Part shown: one piece after another, positions 16,997 to 24,696 of the stretch
How the letters are laid out: the number at the start of each line of letters is the position of its first letter
How positions within the stretch are numbered: position 1 is the first letter of the stretch
From: RGIG426 sp045639905
GTDB taxonomy: Bacteria; Bacillota; Clostridia; Oscillospirales; Acutalibacteraceae
Reading direction: 5' to 3'
Assembly (NCBI GenBank): GCA_045639905.1
Contig: JAZUDZ010000055.1
Span: forward strand, 1-55,151
Length of the DNA: 55,151 nucleotides
Program-made: the position numbers and the translations under genes
The notes under the pieces: model-generated
Seen by the model: the letters and a program-made list of their open reading frames with translations, nothing else
Told to the model about the DNA's origin: nothing
Databases searched by the model: none

Positions 16997-19225
16997 ATGG
17001 AGTTTGACGCCTGGGAAGGATTCAGCGGAACACGATGGAAAGAACACATCAATGTTCGCGATTTTATTGATAAAAACTACACACCGTATACGGGAGACGC
17101 CTCTTTTTTGTCTGGGCCGACCAAACGAACGGAAAAAGCCCTGGCAATTCTGGAAGACTTAAAGAAGCAAGAACAGGAAAAAGGCGGGGTTCTGTCTATT
17201 GACACCACCACCGTTTCCTCCCTTTGCAACTACAAGCCCGGCTATCTCAGTGACGAAGACCTTATCGTCGGTCTCCAAACGGACGCGCCCTTAAAACGTG
17301 GCGTAAATCCCTTCGGCGGAATCCGTATGGCTCGCAGTGCCTGTGAAGCGTACGGCTACCAGCTTTCCGACAAAATCGAGGAATACTTTACCTACCGTAC
17401 CACCCATAACGACGGCGTTTTTCGCGTTTACACCGACGAAATGAAAGCAGCCCGCCATTGCGCGTTGCTGACAGGACTTCCGGATGCTTACGGCCGTGGC
17501 CGTATTATCGGAGATTATCGCCGTGTGGCCTTGTACGGTGTCGATGTTTTGATTGAACGCAAGGAAAAGGATAAGAAAAAAGCCGGCGAAAACTTCATGG
17601 ATGTGGATAACATCCGGTTGCTGGAAGAACTCTACCAGCAGATTACCTTCCTGAAAAAGCTGAAAGAAATGGCCGCCATGTACGGCTATGATATCAGTAA
17701 ACCTGCGACCAATGCCCGAGAGGCCATTCAATGGACCTACTTTGCTTATTTGGCTGCCAACAAAGAACAAAACGGCGCCGCCATGTCCTTCGGCCGCACC
17801 TCCACCTTCTTTGACATTTACATTGAACGCGATATACAAAAGGGAATCTTGGATGAAGCCGGAGCGCAAGAACTTTTGGATGATTTGGTTTTGAAGCTTC
17901 GCTGTGCAAGACACTTGCGCACACCTGAATATAACGAGTTGTTCGGCGGGGACCCCATGTGGATTACCGAAAGTGTCGGCGGCATGAGTCAAAATCATCG
18001 GACGCTGGTCACAAAATCCTCTTTCCGAATTTTGAACACGCTCTATACGCTCGGTCCGGCCCCGGAGCCGAACCTTACGGTTTTGTGGAGCCACGCTCTT
18101 CCGGAAGGCTTTAAAAAGTTTTGTGCCAAGCTTTCCGCCGATACGGATTCCATCCAATACGAGAATGACGATTTAATGCGTCCTATGTACGGTGACGACT
18201 ACGCCATCGCCTGCTGCGTTTCCGCCATGAAAGTCGGCAAGCAAATGCAGTTCTTCGGAGCCAGAACAAATCTGGCCAAGTTGTTGCTTCTTGCCATTAA
18301 CGGCGGTGTGGATAATATGTTCGGTACGCATATCGGACCGCAAATGGGTCCGATGCAGGATGAGGTGCTGGACTATGACGATGTTATGGAGCGGTTCCGT
18401 ACCTATCTCAAATGGTTATGCAATCTATATGTGAACACGATGAACTGTATTCACTATATGCACGATAAATATGCTTATGAAAAAACCCAGATGGCCTTAC
18501 ACGATACCCGTGTGGAACGCTTGATGGCATTTGGCGTCGCCGGTCTTTCCGTTATTGCCGACTCCCTGTCCGCCATTAAATATGCACAGGTTCATCCGAT
18601 TAAGGACGAGTCCGGCGTAATTGTCGATTTCGAAACAGTCGGTGATTTTCCGAAGTACGGCAATGACGATAACCGCGTTGATGAAATTGCACAAGATCTT
18701 CTGGTTCTCGTACACGAAGAGCTGAAAAAGACCCCGGCATACAAAAATGCCCGCCATACATTGTCGGCACTGACAATCACCTCAAACGTTATGTACGGCA
18801 AGAAAACCGGTGCCACACCGGACGGCCGCAAAAAAGGTGAACCGTTTGCCCCCGGTGCCAACCCCATGCACAATCGGGAAACCAACGGCGCTTTGGCCTC
18901 CTTGAATTCCGTTTCCAAGTTACCGTATTCTTCGGCCTCCGACGGTATTTCCAATACCTTCTCCATTATCCCGGAGGCTCTCGGAAAAACTGAGGAAGAA
19001 CGGATACAGAACTTGGTTTCCATCCTGGACGGCTATTTCCTAAATGATGCTCATCACTTAAATGTGAATGTTATGAACCGCGAAACCCTTTTGGATGCCT
19101 ATGATCATCCGGAGAAGTACCCGAATCTTACCATCCGTGTTTCCGGTTATGCCGTAAACTTCTGCAAACTTTCCCGTGAACAACAGCGTGAAGTAATTAT
19201 GCGTACGTTCCACGAGGCAGTCTGA
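16997..19225 (+). CDS. pflB: pyruvate formate-lyase
   Basis: A glycyl-radical enzyme splitting pyruvate and CoA into acetyl-CoA and formate. At 742 residues it is the normal PflB length. The catalytic Cys-Cys pair is C406-C407 in AIACCVSAMKVGKQMQFFG, and the radical Gly717 sits in RVSGYAV near the C-terminus. Substrate residues in GRTSTFFDIY, and NHRTLVTKSSFRILNTLYTLGPAPEPNLTVLW, support PFL rather than another glycyl-radical family. It starts 17 bases after purL with a GAAGGG site, so it appears to be transcribed with the purine genes. The formate it makes can feed 10-formyl-THF synthesis used by PurN. The stop overlaps the pflA start. Confidence 0.96.
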   Translation: MEFDAWEGFSGTRWKEHINVRDFIDKNYTPYTGDASFLSGPTKRTEKALAILEDLKKQEQEKGGVLSIDTTTVSSLCNYKPGYLSDEDLIVGLQTDAPLKRGVNPFGGIRMARSACEAYGYQLSDKIEEYFTYRTTHNDGVFRVYTDEMKAARHCALLTGLPDAYGRGRIIGDYRRVALYGVDVLIERKEKDKKKAGENFMDVDNIRLLEELYQQITFLKKLKEMAAMYGYDISKPATNAREAIQWTYFAYLAANKEQNGAAMSFGRTSTFFDIYIERDIQKGILDEAGAQELLDDLVLKLRCARHLRTPEYNELFGGDPMWITESVGGMSQNHRTLVTKSSFRILNTLYTLGPAPEPNLTVLWSHALPEGFKKFCAKLSADTDSIQYENDDLMRPMYGDDYAIACCVSAMKVGKQMQFFGARTNLAKLLLLAINGGVDNMFGTHIGPQMGPMQDEVLDYDDVMERFRTYLKWLCNLYVNTMNCIHYMHDKYAYEKTQMALHDTRVERLMAFGVAGLSVIADSLSAIKYAQVHPIKDESGVIVDFETVGDFPKYGNDDNRVDEIAQDLLVLVHEELKKTPAYKNARHTLSALTITSNVMYGKKTGATPDGRKKGEPFAPGANPMHNRETNGALASLNSVSKLPYSSASDGISNTFSIIPEALGKTEEERIQNLVSILDGYFLNDAHHLNVNVMNRETLLDAYDHPEKYPNLTIRVSGYAVNFCKLSREQQREVIMRTFHEAV

Positions 19226-19932
19226 TGGAAGGAAGAATTCACTCTTTTCAAAGTCTCGGGACCGTAGACGGGCCGGGCGTTCGCAGTGTCGTTTTCATGC
19301 AGGGATGTCCTCTGCGCTGCGCCTGCTGTCATAACCCGGACACCTGGGATGTGTCCGGCGGTCAAACCATATCAACCGACGATCTCGTGTCAAAAATCAT
19401 GCGTTTTTCCGACTATTACGGGACAACGGGAGGCGTAACCGTTTCCGGCGGAGAGCCGCTACTGCAAGCCGCCTTTGTTTCCGAACTGTTTGAAAAACTG
19501 CACCAAAACGGCATTCATACGGCTTTAGACACCTCCGGGTGTATTCTAAACGATACGGTGTGCCGCCTTTTAGACGTAACGGATTTGGTTTTGCTGGACA
19601 GCAAATACGCAACCGACGAAGACTATCAAGCTTTTGTCGGATGCGAAAAGCAACCGGTAGACCGGTTCCTAGATATGTTACAATCCAAACAAATCCCTAC
19701 CTGGATTCGTCGTGTCATCATCCCGGGACTAAACGACGATGACACATCCACAGTTCAGTTAAAATCATTATCCCTGCAATATCCCTGCATTCAAAAAACA
19801 GAGCTACTTCCTTTCCGAAAGCTTTGCCTGGAAAAATATGAAAGTCTTCATATCCCGTTTTCCCTGGCAAACACACCGGAGCCGACAGCCGAACAAATGC
19901 AGCATTTGGAACAAATTTTGTCGGCACACTGA
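19225..19932 (+). CDS. pflA: pyruvate formate-lyase activating enzyme (radical SAM)
   Basis: Installs the glycyl radical on PflB using SAM and a 4Fe-4S cluster. The 235-residue protein has the radical-SAM motif C28-x3-C32-x2-C35 (GCPLRCACCHNP), the GGVTVSGGEPLLQ motif that contacts SAM, and the C-terminal KTELLPFRKLCLEKY segment. The ATG overlaps the pflB stop (TGATG), indicating coupled translation. The operon seems to end here, with a weak hairpin downstream. Confidence 0.95.
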   Translation: MEGRIHSFQSLGTVDGPGVRSVVFMQGCPLRCACCHNPDTWDVSGGQTISTDDLVSKIMRFSDYYGTTGGVTVSGGEPLLQAAFVSELFEKLHQNGIHTALDTSGCILNDTVCRLLDVTDLVLLDSKYATDEDYQAFVGCEKQPVDRFLDMLQSKQIPTWIRRVIIPGLNDDDTSTVQLKSLSLQYPCIQKTELLPFRKLCLEKYESLHIPFSLANTPEPTAEQMQHLEQILSAH

Positions 19933-19940
19933 CTTCATAC

Positions 19941-19968
19941 AAAAGCGAAATGGATTTCCATTCGTTTT
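19941..19968 (+). terminator. probable terminator of the pur-pfl operon
   Basis: An imperfect hairpin (AAAA-CGA-ATGG type stem with two bulges, loop ATTT, return CCATTCG) followed by TTTT. It is weaker than others in the window, so some read-through into glyA is possible. Confidence 0.5.
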
Positions 19969-19970
19969 CA

Positions 19971-19999
19971 TTGACTAAAAAATACACTGATGGTATACT
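19971..19999 (+). promoter_or_regulatory. sigma-A promoter of glyA
   Basis: TTGACT (19971-19976), 17-base spacer, TATACT (19994-19999), giving a leader of about 25 bases before the glyA ATG. No riboswitch fits in so short a leader. Confidence 0.85.
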
Positions 20000-20028
20000 T
20001 TACCACAGTACATTATGGAGGTTTCACC

Positions 20029-21264
20029 ATGGAATATTTGGATAAATTGGAACAGTTTGACAAGGAAGTCTATGATGCCTGTGCATCTGAGCTGTCCCGT
20101 CAACAACACAACATTGAACTCATTGCATCGGAAAACATTGTCTCCGAAGGTGTTTTGCTGGCTGCCGGTTCGGTTTTAACCAACAAATATGCCGAAGGAT
20201 ATCCGGGTGCCCGTTATTATGGCGGTTGCCAGTATGTCGACATTGTCGAGGATTTGGCCAGAGAACGCGCCAAGAAATTATTCGGTGCTGAATATGCCAA
20301 CGTACAGCCTCACAGCGGTGCCAGCGCAAACTTGGCCGCTTTTTACGCCATGTTACAGCCGGGCGATACCGTCATGGGTATGGCGCTTTCCAGCGGTGGT
20401 CACCTGTCCCACGGTGCCAAATTCAACATTTCCGGTAAACACTTCCACTCGGTTACCTACAAAGTAAACGACGAAACCGGCCTTTTGGACTATGATGCCA
20501 TTCGCGATTTGGCTCTTGAGTGCAAACCGAAGATGATTGTTTTCGGTGCCAGCGCCTATCCGCGTATTATTGATTTCAAACGTTGCCGTGAAATTTGTGA
20601 TGAAGTCGGCGCCTATATGATGGTCGATATGGCTCACATTGCCGGACTGGTCGCCGCGGGTGTTCATCCGTCTCCGTTTCCGTATGCCGATATTGTTACC
20701 ACAACCACCCACAAAACCATGCGTGGTCCCCGTGGCGGTTTGATTCTTTGCAAAGCTGAATACGGCAAACAGGTTGACCGTGCCGTGTTCCCGGGTGTTC
20801 AGGGCGGACCTTTGATGCACATTGTTGCCGCAAAAGCCGTTATGCTCGGCGAAGCTCTCAAACCGGAATACAAAGAGTATCAAAAACAAATTGTAAAGAA
20901 TGCCGCTGTTTTGGCAAACGCTTTGCAGGAAAAAGGTATCAATCTGTTAACCGGTGGAACCGATAACCATTTAATGCTTTTGGACCTTCGTTCTCTTGGC
21001 ATTACCGGTCAGGAACTGGAAAAACGTTTGGACGATGTTCATATTACCGCCAACAAGAACTCCATCCCGAACGATCCGCAACCAACCAACATTACAAGCG
21101 GTGTCCGTATCGGAACCCCCGCTGTTACTTCCAGGGGCTTTAAAGAAGAAGATATGTTACTGATTGCTCAGTGGATTAAAGATATTATCGACGACTTTGA
21201 AGGCAATCGTGACCGCGTTCGTCAGGAAGTCATCGCCCTTTGTGAAAAACATCCGATCTATTAA
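20029..21264 (+). CDS. glyA: serine hydroxymethyltransferase
   Basis: A PLP enzyme interconverting serine and glycine and charging tetrahydrofolate with a methylene group. The 411-residue protein shows QQHNIELIASENIVS, TNKYAEGYPGARYYGGCQYVD, the PLP lysine in TTTTHKTMRGPRGG, and SGVRIGTPAVTSRG. The ATG at 20029 is chosen because GGAGGT sits 6 bases before it; an in-frame ATG at 19990 lies inside the promoter -10 region. Placement directly behind the purine/PFL operon adds a second one-carbon source and glycine, the PurD substrate. Confidence 0.97.
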   Translation: MEYLDKLEQFDKEVYDACASELSRQQHNIELIASENIVSEGVLLAAGSVLTNKYAEGYPGARYYGGCQYVDIVEDLARERAKKLFGAEYANVQPHSGASANLAAFYAMLQPGDTVMGMALSSGGHLSHGAKFNISGKHFHSVTYKVNDETGLLDYDAIRDLALECKPKMIVFGASAYPRIIDFKRCREICDEVGAYMMVDMAHIAGLVAAGVHPSPFPYADIVTTTTHKTMRGPRGGLILCKAEYGKQVDRAVFPGVQGGPLMHIVAAKAVMLGEALKPEYKEYQKQIVKNAAVLANALQEKGINLLTGGTDNHLMLLDLRSLGITGQELEKRLDDVHITANKNSIPNDPQPTNITSGVRIGTPAVTSRGFKEEDMLLIAQWIKDIIDDFEGNRDRVRQEVIALCEKHPIY

Positions 21265-21271
21265 CATCCAA

Positions 21272-21305
21272 GCCGGATGGGTATGGCAACCCATCCGGCA
21301 TTTTC
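21272..21305 (+). terminator. glyA terminator
   Basis: Perfect 11-base stem GCCGGATGGGT / ACCCATCCGGC with a 6-base loop, then ATTTT. Its GGATGGGT core recurs in the palindrome at 21985-22014. Confidence 0.92.
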
Positions 21306-21317
21306 CATCAAAAAATT

Positions 21318-21347
21318 TTGACATTTAACAAAAAGGGGGGGTAAACT
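21318..21347 (+). promoter_or_regulatory. promoter of dockerin gene 1
   Basis: TTGACA (21318-21323), 18 bases including a run of seven G, then TAAACT (21342-21347). The G-run just before the -10 box is unusual. The leader is about 60 bases to the ATG at 21414, with GGAGG near 21402-21406. Confidence 0.7.
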
Positions 21348-21413
21348 ATAAGTTAAGATTTGTATTATTTGACAAAAAGAACGTTTCTTATTCTGTGAAT
21401 TCGGAGGAAAGCC

Positions 21414-21974
21414 ATGTTAAGAAAAATAGTTTCAGTTTTAGTCGCTGTCGTGTTACTCTGCTCCGCTTCTTTAGTGTCATCGGCAGAAATTCTCGACCCG
21501 GCCAGAACAAATCCTCGCACCAAGGATCTTGGATATGATTTGGATTCTATGAAAACGAAAGAAGAAGTCCTTGAAAACGGAGATGTCAAAATCTGGTATA
21601 TTGACGATTCCAACAGCATTGACAACATCTGCAAGCGGGCGGAAACCGACGAAAATTTAAAACAACTGATTAAGGATACAATTCACATGTATGGTTCTGA
21701 GGGTATTCTCCCGCACGAATATGCACTGTATGACGGTCTTTGGGTAATAGACACCGCATGGGCGGAAGGTGTACCTTATTATCATTCCGGTGATGTCAAC
21801 CTAGACCTTCGAATCAACTTAAAAGATGTATTGGCACTTCGTAAACACTTGGCAAATCTAGAGGTGCTGGACGATTTGTCTGAAGCAGACTGTGACGAAA
21901 ACGGAACGATAGACCTGGCTGATGTTTTGAGTTTGAGAAAAAGACTTGCCAAACTCGACAAAAGAGATAAGTGA
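21414..21974 (+). CDS. small secreted protein with C-terminal type I dockerin
   Basis: A 186-residue exported protein with a signal peptide (1-24), an unrecognised N-terminal module (about 25-120) and a dockerin made of two calcium-binding loop-helix repeats. Repeat one begins D-V-N-L-D-L-R-I-N-L-K-D near 127 and repeat two D-C-D-E-N-G-T-I-D-L-A-D near 159, each followed by an LRK helix. Dockerins bind cohesins in cellulosome-like surface complexes. No cohesin or glycoside hydrolase is in the window. The N-terminal module shares LDPAR, GYxLDxM and NGDVKIWYID with the protein at 50989-51645, so the two are paralogues. Function of the module is unknown. Confidence 0.85.
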   Translation: MLRKIVSVLVAVVLLCSASLVSSAEILDPARTNPRTKDLGYDLDSMKTKEEVLENGDVKIWYIDDSNSIDNICKRAETDENLKQLIKDTIHMYGSEGILPHEYALYDGLWVIDTAWAEGVPYYHSGDVNLDLRINLKDVLALRKHLANLEVLDDLSEADCDENGTIDLADVLSLRKRLAKLDKRDK

Positions 21975-21984
21975 TTATTTCAAA

Positions 21985-22014
21985 GGCGGGATGGGTTATA
22001 TAACCCATCCCGCC
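21985..22014. terminator. perfect 30-bp palindrome, bidirectional terminator
   Basis: The 30 bases are identical to their reverse complement. The sequence lies between the convergent dockerin gene 1 and the lipoprotein gene, with T-rich sequence to the right and A-rich to the left. It most likely terminates both genes. The inner GGATGGGT/ACCCATCC is shared with the glyA terminator. Confidence 0.85.
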
Positions 22015-22023
22015 TTGTTCTTG

Positions 22024-22641
22024 TTATTTTTCCAAAATATGGGAATACAAACGATATCCGTCAAAACTTTGCTGACTTTTATAGAAATGCGCCGCATCCT
22101 TTAAATCGGTAAATGTATGCGTATCATATCCAACAGGCTGCGTACCGTAATAAAAGACCATCGTCAACTCCGCCGTCGCAAATTCTTTATCAATTCCCAC
22201 GGACAAGCGAACTCCGTCGTCAGCACGTTCCTGGTTTGCAATTGTCGGCTGAATCATCGTATTCTTACTCTCAACATATCCGGAAATATTCACCTGAATA
22301 TTGTCTGCTTCCGGAACATCTGTATCACATACAATCAAGCCGGTAGCGTGTCCGGGAAGTCCTTCATAAGAAAGATTCTCGGAAATTCCGGTTTGCTGGT
22401 CTCCTTTATAATAAGATACACTTAAGACTGTGTCTTCTGTAACAGTTCCTGGATTTCGTATCTCCAAAAGCAAAACATTCTTGTTCTCTTCAAATGCTTT
22501 TACAGTCCACCAGGAGACCTCCGGCGATTGTAGCCCGGACAAATCTTCTTTTATCGGCTCTTTTTCCTTATTCGTATGACATCCCGTAAACACAAAAAAC
22601 ATACAAAGTACCGACAAAACACCGGCAATCCATCTCTTCAT
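22024..22641 (-). CDS. hypothetical lipoprotein
   Basis: A 205-residue protein with a lipoprotein signal peptide ending in FVFTGC, the Cys near residue 20 being the lipidation site. The ATG at 22641 is chosen because it gives a proper signal peptide with AGAGGA upstream; a 12-residue upstream extension exists in frame but lacks a good ribosome site. The mature part is beta-rich looking (VLLLEIRNPGTVTEDTVLSVSYY, IQVNISGYVES), like an Ig/FxLYD-type extracellular domain, but I do not recognise the family. It converges with dockerin gene 1. Confidence 0.75.
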   Translation of the reverse strand: MKRWIAGVLSVLCMFFVFTGCHTNKEKEPIKEDLSGLQSPEVSWWTVKAFEENKNVLLLEIRNPGTVTEDTVLSVSYYKGDQQTGISENLSYEGLPGHATGLIVCDTDVPEADNIQVNISGYVESKNTMIQPTIANQERADDGVRLSVGIDKEFATAELTMVFYYGTQPVGYDTHTFTDLKDAAHFYKSQQSFDGYRLYSHILEK

Positions 22642-22670
22642 AAAGATATCCTCTTTCAAGTTAATTTTTC

Positions 22671-22700
22671 TTGACACTCCCCACGCCTAAAGGTGGGGGG
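22671..22700. repeat. hairpin resembling an IS200/IS605-type element end
   Basis: TTGACACTCCCCAC, then GCCTAAAG, then GTGGGG: a short stem CCCCAC/GTGGGG (22679-22684 and 22693-22698) with the CCTAAAGG centre often seen at ends of IS605/TnpB elements. It marks the left side of the AT-rich patch. No transposase adjoins it. Confidence 0.55.
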
Positions 22701-22702
22701 TA

Positions 22703-23812
22703 TCAACTCAGTGTATCTACAAACTCTTTTATTAAAGCCCCACATTCTTCTGGTTTCTGCTGGTAAATCATATGATCTCCACCAAGACATACAACCTTAC
22801 AATTTCCAAGTTTATCAGCATATGGATATATGATATCATCTCGATATTGTTCAAGCATTGATAAATAATTCTCAACATATTCATCACTTGGATTTGTATC
22901 TATCTTCGCCATATTCAAATTGTTAATTTCAATTTGATGGTTAACCCATCCATAATACTCAATTAATTCTTCTCTGGTTAGTATGCCAATACTTGAGCAT
23001 ATATATAACTTAGGAATATCATTGGTAACGATTCCATTAAAAGCTGCCTGCGCATTGGGAGCGATAAGTCCAGATTCCGAAACAGGTGCTATGGAATCCA
23101 AAGTCATAAGCATTAAGGCATCGCTTAATTTCTGTTCCTCTTCACTGTAATTATCAGGAAGATGATAGTTATACTTTCTAAGTACATACCTAGAAAATCC
23201 CATCTTAGCTAAAGATGCTAAGGCTTTATCACCAATTGTTACTTTCTTTACTGGTTCCTCATTAAATGCATCCGCACAAAGTTCACTACCATCTACAAAT
23301 ACTATTGCTTCGATTTCCTCAGGATAATTGCTTTCCCAGTAGGTTGCATATGCGCCGCCTATCGAATGAGGCATAAGTATATAAGGTCCTTCAATCCCAG
23401 CATTCTTAAGAGCTTTTCGATAGTCCCGAACGATATGTTCCAAAGTCATTTCATTAGCGGTGTCATCGCTAAGTCCATAACCTGCTCTATCTATGAAAAC
23501 TATCTTATTGTCCGCTTCCAGACATGCGGTCATTTGTCTCGCAGCAACGGAATAATCTCCGGTTCCAAGTCCGGCCAATCCTACAATAGTATGCTTTCCA
23601 TTCTCATTGCCAAATATTGAAACATTTAACGAATAATCGTCAACAGATACCGGATTATAATATCCATTCTCTTTTAAGAGTTTAAACTCCTTCGAAGACT
23701 GAAGCTTATGATGAATAAATGTACTAACTACAAACAAAACTAGAGCTATAGCAAGAACAATTCCTATTCTCCGAATAATTTTTATTAATTTCTTAGATTT
23801 TTTAGCATTCAT
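22703..23812 (-). CDS. membrane-anchored alpha/beta hydrolase
   Basis: A 369-residue protein with one N-terminal membrane segment (about 15-36) and an extracytoplasmic alpha/beta-hydrolase domain. The oxyanion region is VGLAGLGTGDYS. The nucleophile elbow reads MPHSIGG, with Pro in place of the first Gly of GxSxG. An acidic residue lies in FVDGSE and the likely catalytic His in GGDHMIYQQKP. The substrate is unknown. The ATG at 23812 is preferred (GGGTGG 8 bases upstream) over an in-frame GTG at 23824. The gene is AT-richer than the core genes and lies next to mobile-element remnants, so acquisition is likely. Confidence 0.85.
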   Translation of the reverse strand: MNAKKSKKLIKIIRRIGIVLAIALVLFVVSTFIHHKLQSSKEFKLLKENGYYNPVSVDDYSLNVSIFGNENGKHTIVGLAGLGTGDYSVAARQMTACLEADNKIVFIDRAGYGLSDDTANEMTLEHIVRDYRKALKNAGIEGPYILMPHSIGGAYATYWESNYPEEIEAIVFVDGSELCADAFNEEPVKKVTIGDKALASLAKMGFSRYVLRKYNYHLPDNYSEEEQKLSDALMLMTLDSIAPVSESGLIAPNAQAAFNGIVTNDIPKLYICSSIGILTREELIEYYGWVNHQIEINNLNMAKIDTNPSDEYVENYLSMLEQYRDDIIYPYADKLGNCKVVCLGGDHMIYQQKPEECGALIKEFVDTLS

Positions 23813-23843
23813 AAAAGAATCCACCCTATCAATTGCACGACAA

Positions 23844-23888
23844 ATACAGTTTTTTAATTACTGTATCTTTTAACGATTGAATTAACAA
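23844..23888 (-). promoter_or_regulatory. hydrolase promoter with operator-like inverted repeat
   Basis: On the minus strand TTGTTA (23883-23888), 17 bases, TACAGT (23860-23865). A 7-base inverted repeat ATACAGT / ACTGTAT (23844-23850 and 23860-23866) overlaps the -10 box, the geometry expected for a repressor site. Confidence 0.5.
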
Positions 23889-24357
23889 TTTAACGATTCT
23901 CAGAATGCCTGAAAAAAAAGGATTCTTGAGATATTGTCACCGCTTACAACATATTAATCATCAAACCTTATAACGATACCTATGAACCCGTAATGAACCT
24001 ATCATCATGACATTTTCATTTTACATTCCGCCATTCGTAGTAATACCGTAGTCAAAGTATTATTCGTCTGCCACGATATGCCAAATTTTGCCGCGATACA
24101 GGCAGATAAAGGCTTTCAGCCCTCCGTCCTACCGTGGCAAATGAATAACACTTTTATCACGCTGTTTTCTCTCCTTAGATAAACCTGACTTATACCGAGA
24201 TATGCCACCCCTTGGTGTCAAAATGCAGAGATATTATCCTGCCGGATTTTACCCTCGAAATCGGGTAAATCTTAGGATAAATTGGTACAGTACATCACTT
24301 AAAACGCTCAATTTGATGTACTCTTGATGTACTCTTGGAGGCCCTCTAGCCTCGGTT
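23889..24357. other. non-coding stretch, probable end of a decayed conjugative element
   Basis: No credible gene on either strand. It contains an imperfect 15-base inverted repeat (24060-24074 against 24134-24148, 13 of 15 matching) around a 59-base centre, and a tandem 11-base direct repeat TTGATGTACTC at 24313-24323 and 24324-24334, just past the integrase stop. Short repeats beside the C-terminal end of an integrase gene suit an element terminus or attachment region. Confidence 0.5.
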
Positions 24358-24690
24358 TTATCTCTTGCTGTTCTTTTCTTCAGGTTCCTGCCCGGTGACC
24401 TTCAGATAGTCCGCCATGGCATCTTCAAACTGCAGATGCGTATAAGTGTCCATGGTGACCGCGATCTCTGAATGCCCCATGATATACTGGAGGCTCTTGG
24501 GATTGATACCCAGACGAGCCATCTTACTGCAGAAGGTATGTCTGCACACATGAGGTGTGATTCTTGGCAGGGGTTCTCGATGTTCTTCATTATACTTGGC
24601 TACGATATGTTGAAAATAATGCTCCCAGTGCAGAGCGACTGTAGGCTTGCCGTTCTTATCCAGAAAGTAGAATCCTGAATGACCGTCAAT
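24358..24690 (-). pseudogene. C-terminal fragment of a Tn916-type tyrosine integrase
   Basis: The open frame covers the last 110 residues of a conjugative-transposon integrase. It has FLDKNGKP, the box II HVCRHTF (catalytic His and Arg), IMGHSE (second His) and the nucleophile Tyr in TMDTYTHL. The frame meets a stop at 24691-24693, directly before the nucleotidyltransferase stop, so the N-terminal arm-binding domain and most of the catalytic core are missing. Not expected to recombine. It marks an integrative element now largely deleted. Confidence 0.88.
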
Positions 24691-24696
24691 TTATCA

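Noticed and set aside
17291..18157. 288-codon open frame opposite pflB
   Set aside because: Complement of conserved PflB coding sequence; no independent support.
23366..23620. 84-codon open frame opposite the hydrolase gene
   Set aside because: No ribosome site or motif, and it is contained in the hydrolase gene.
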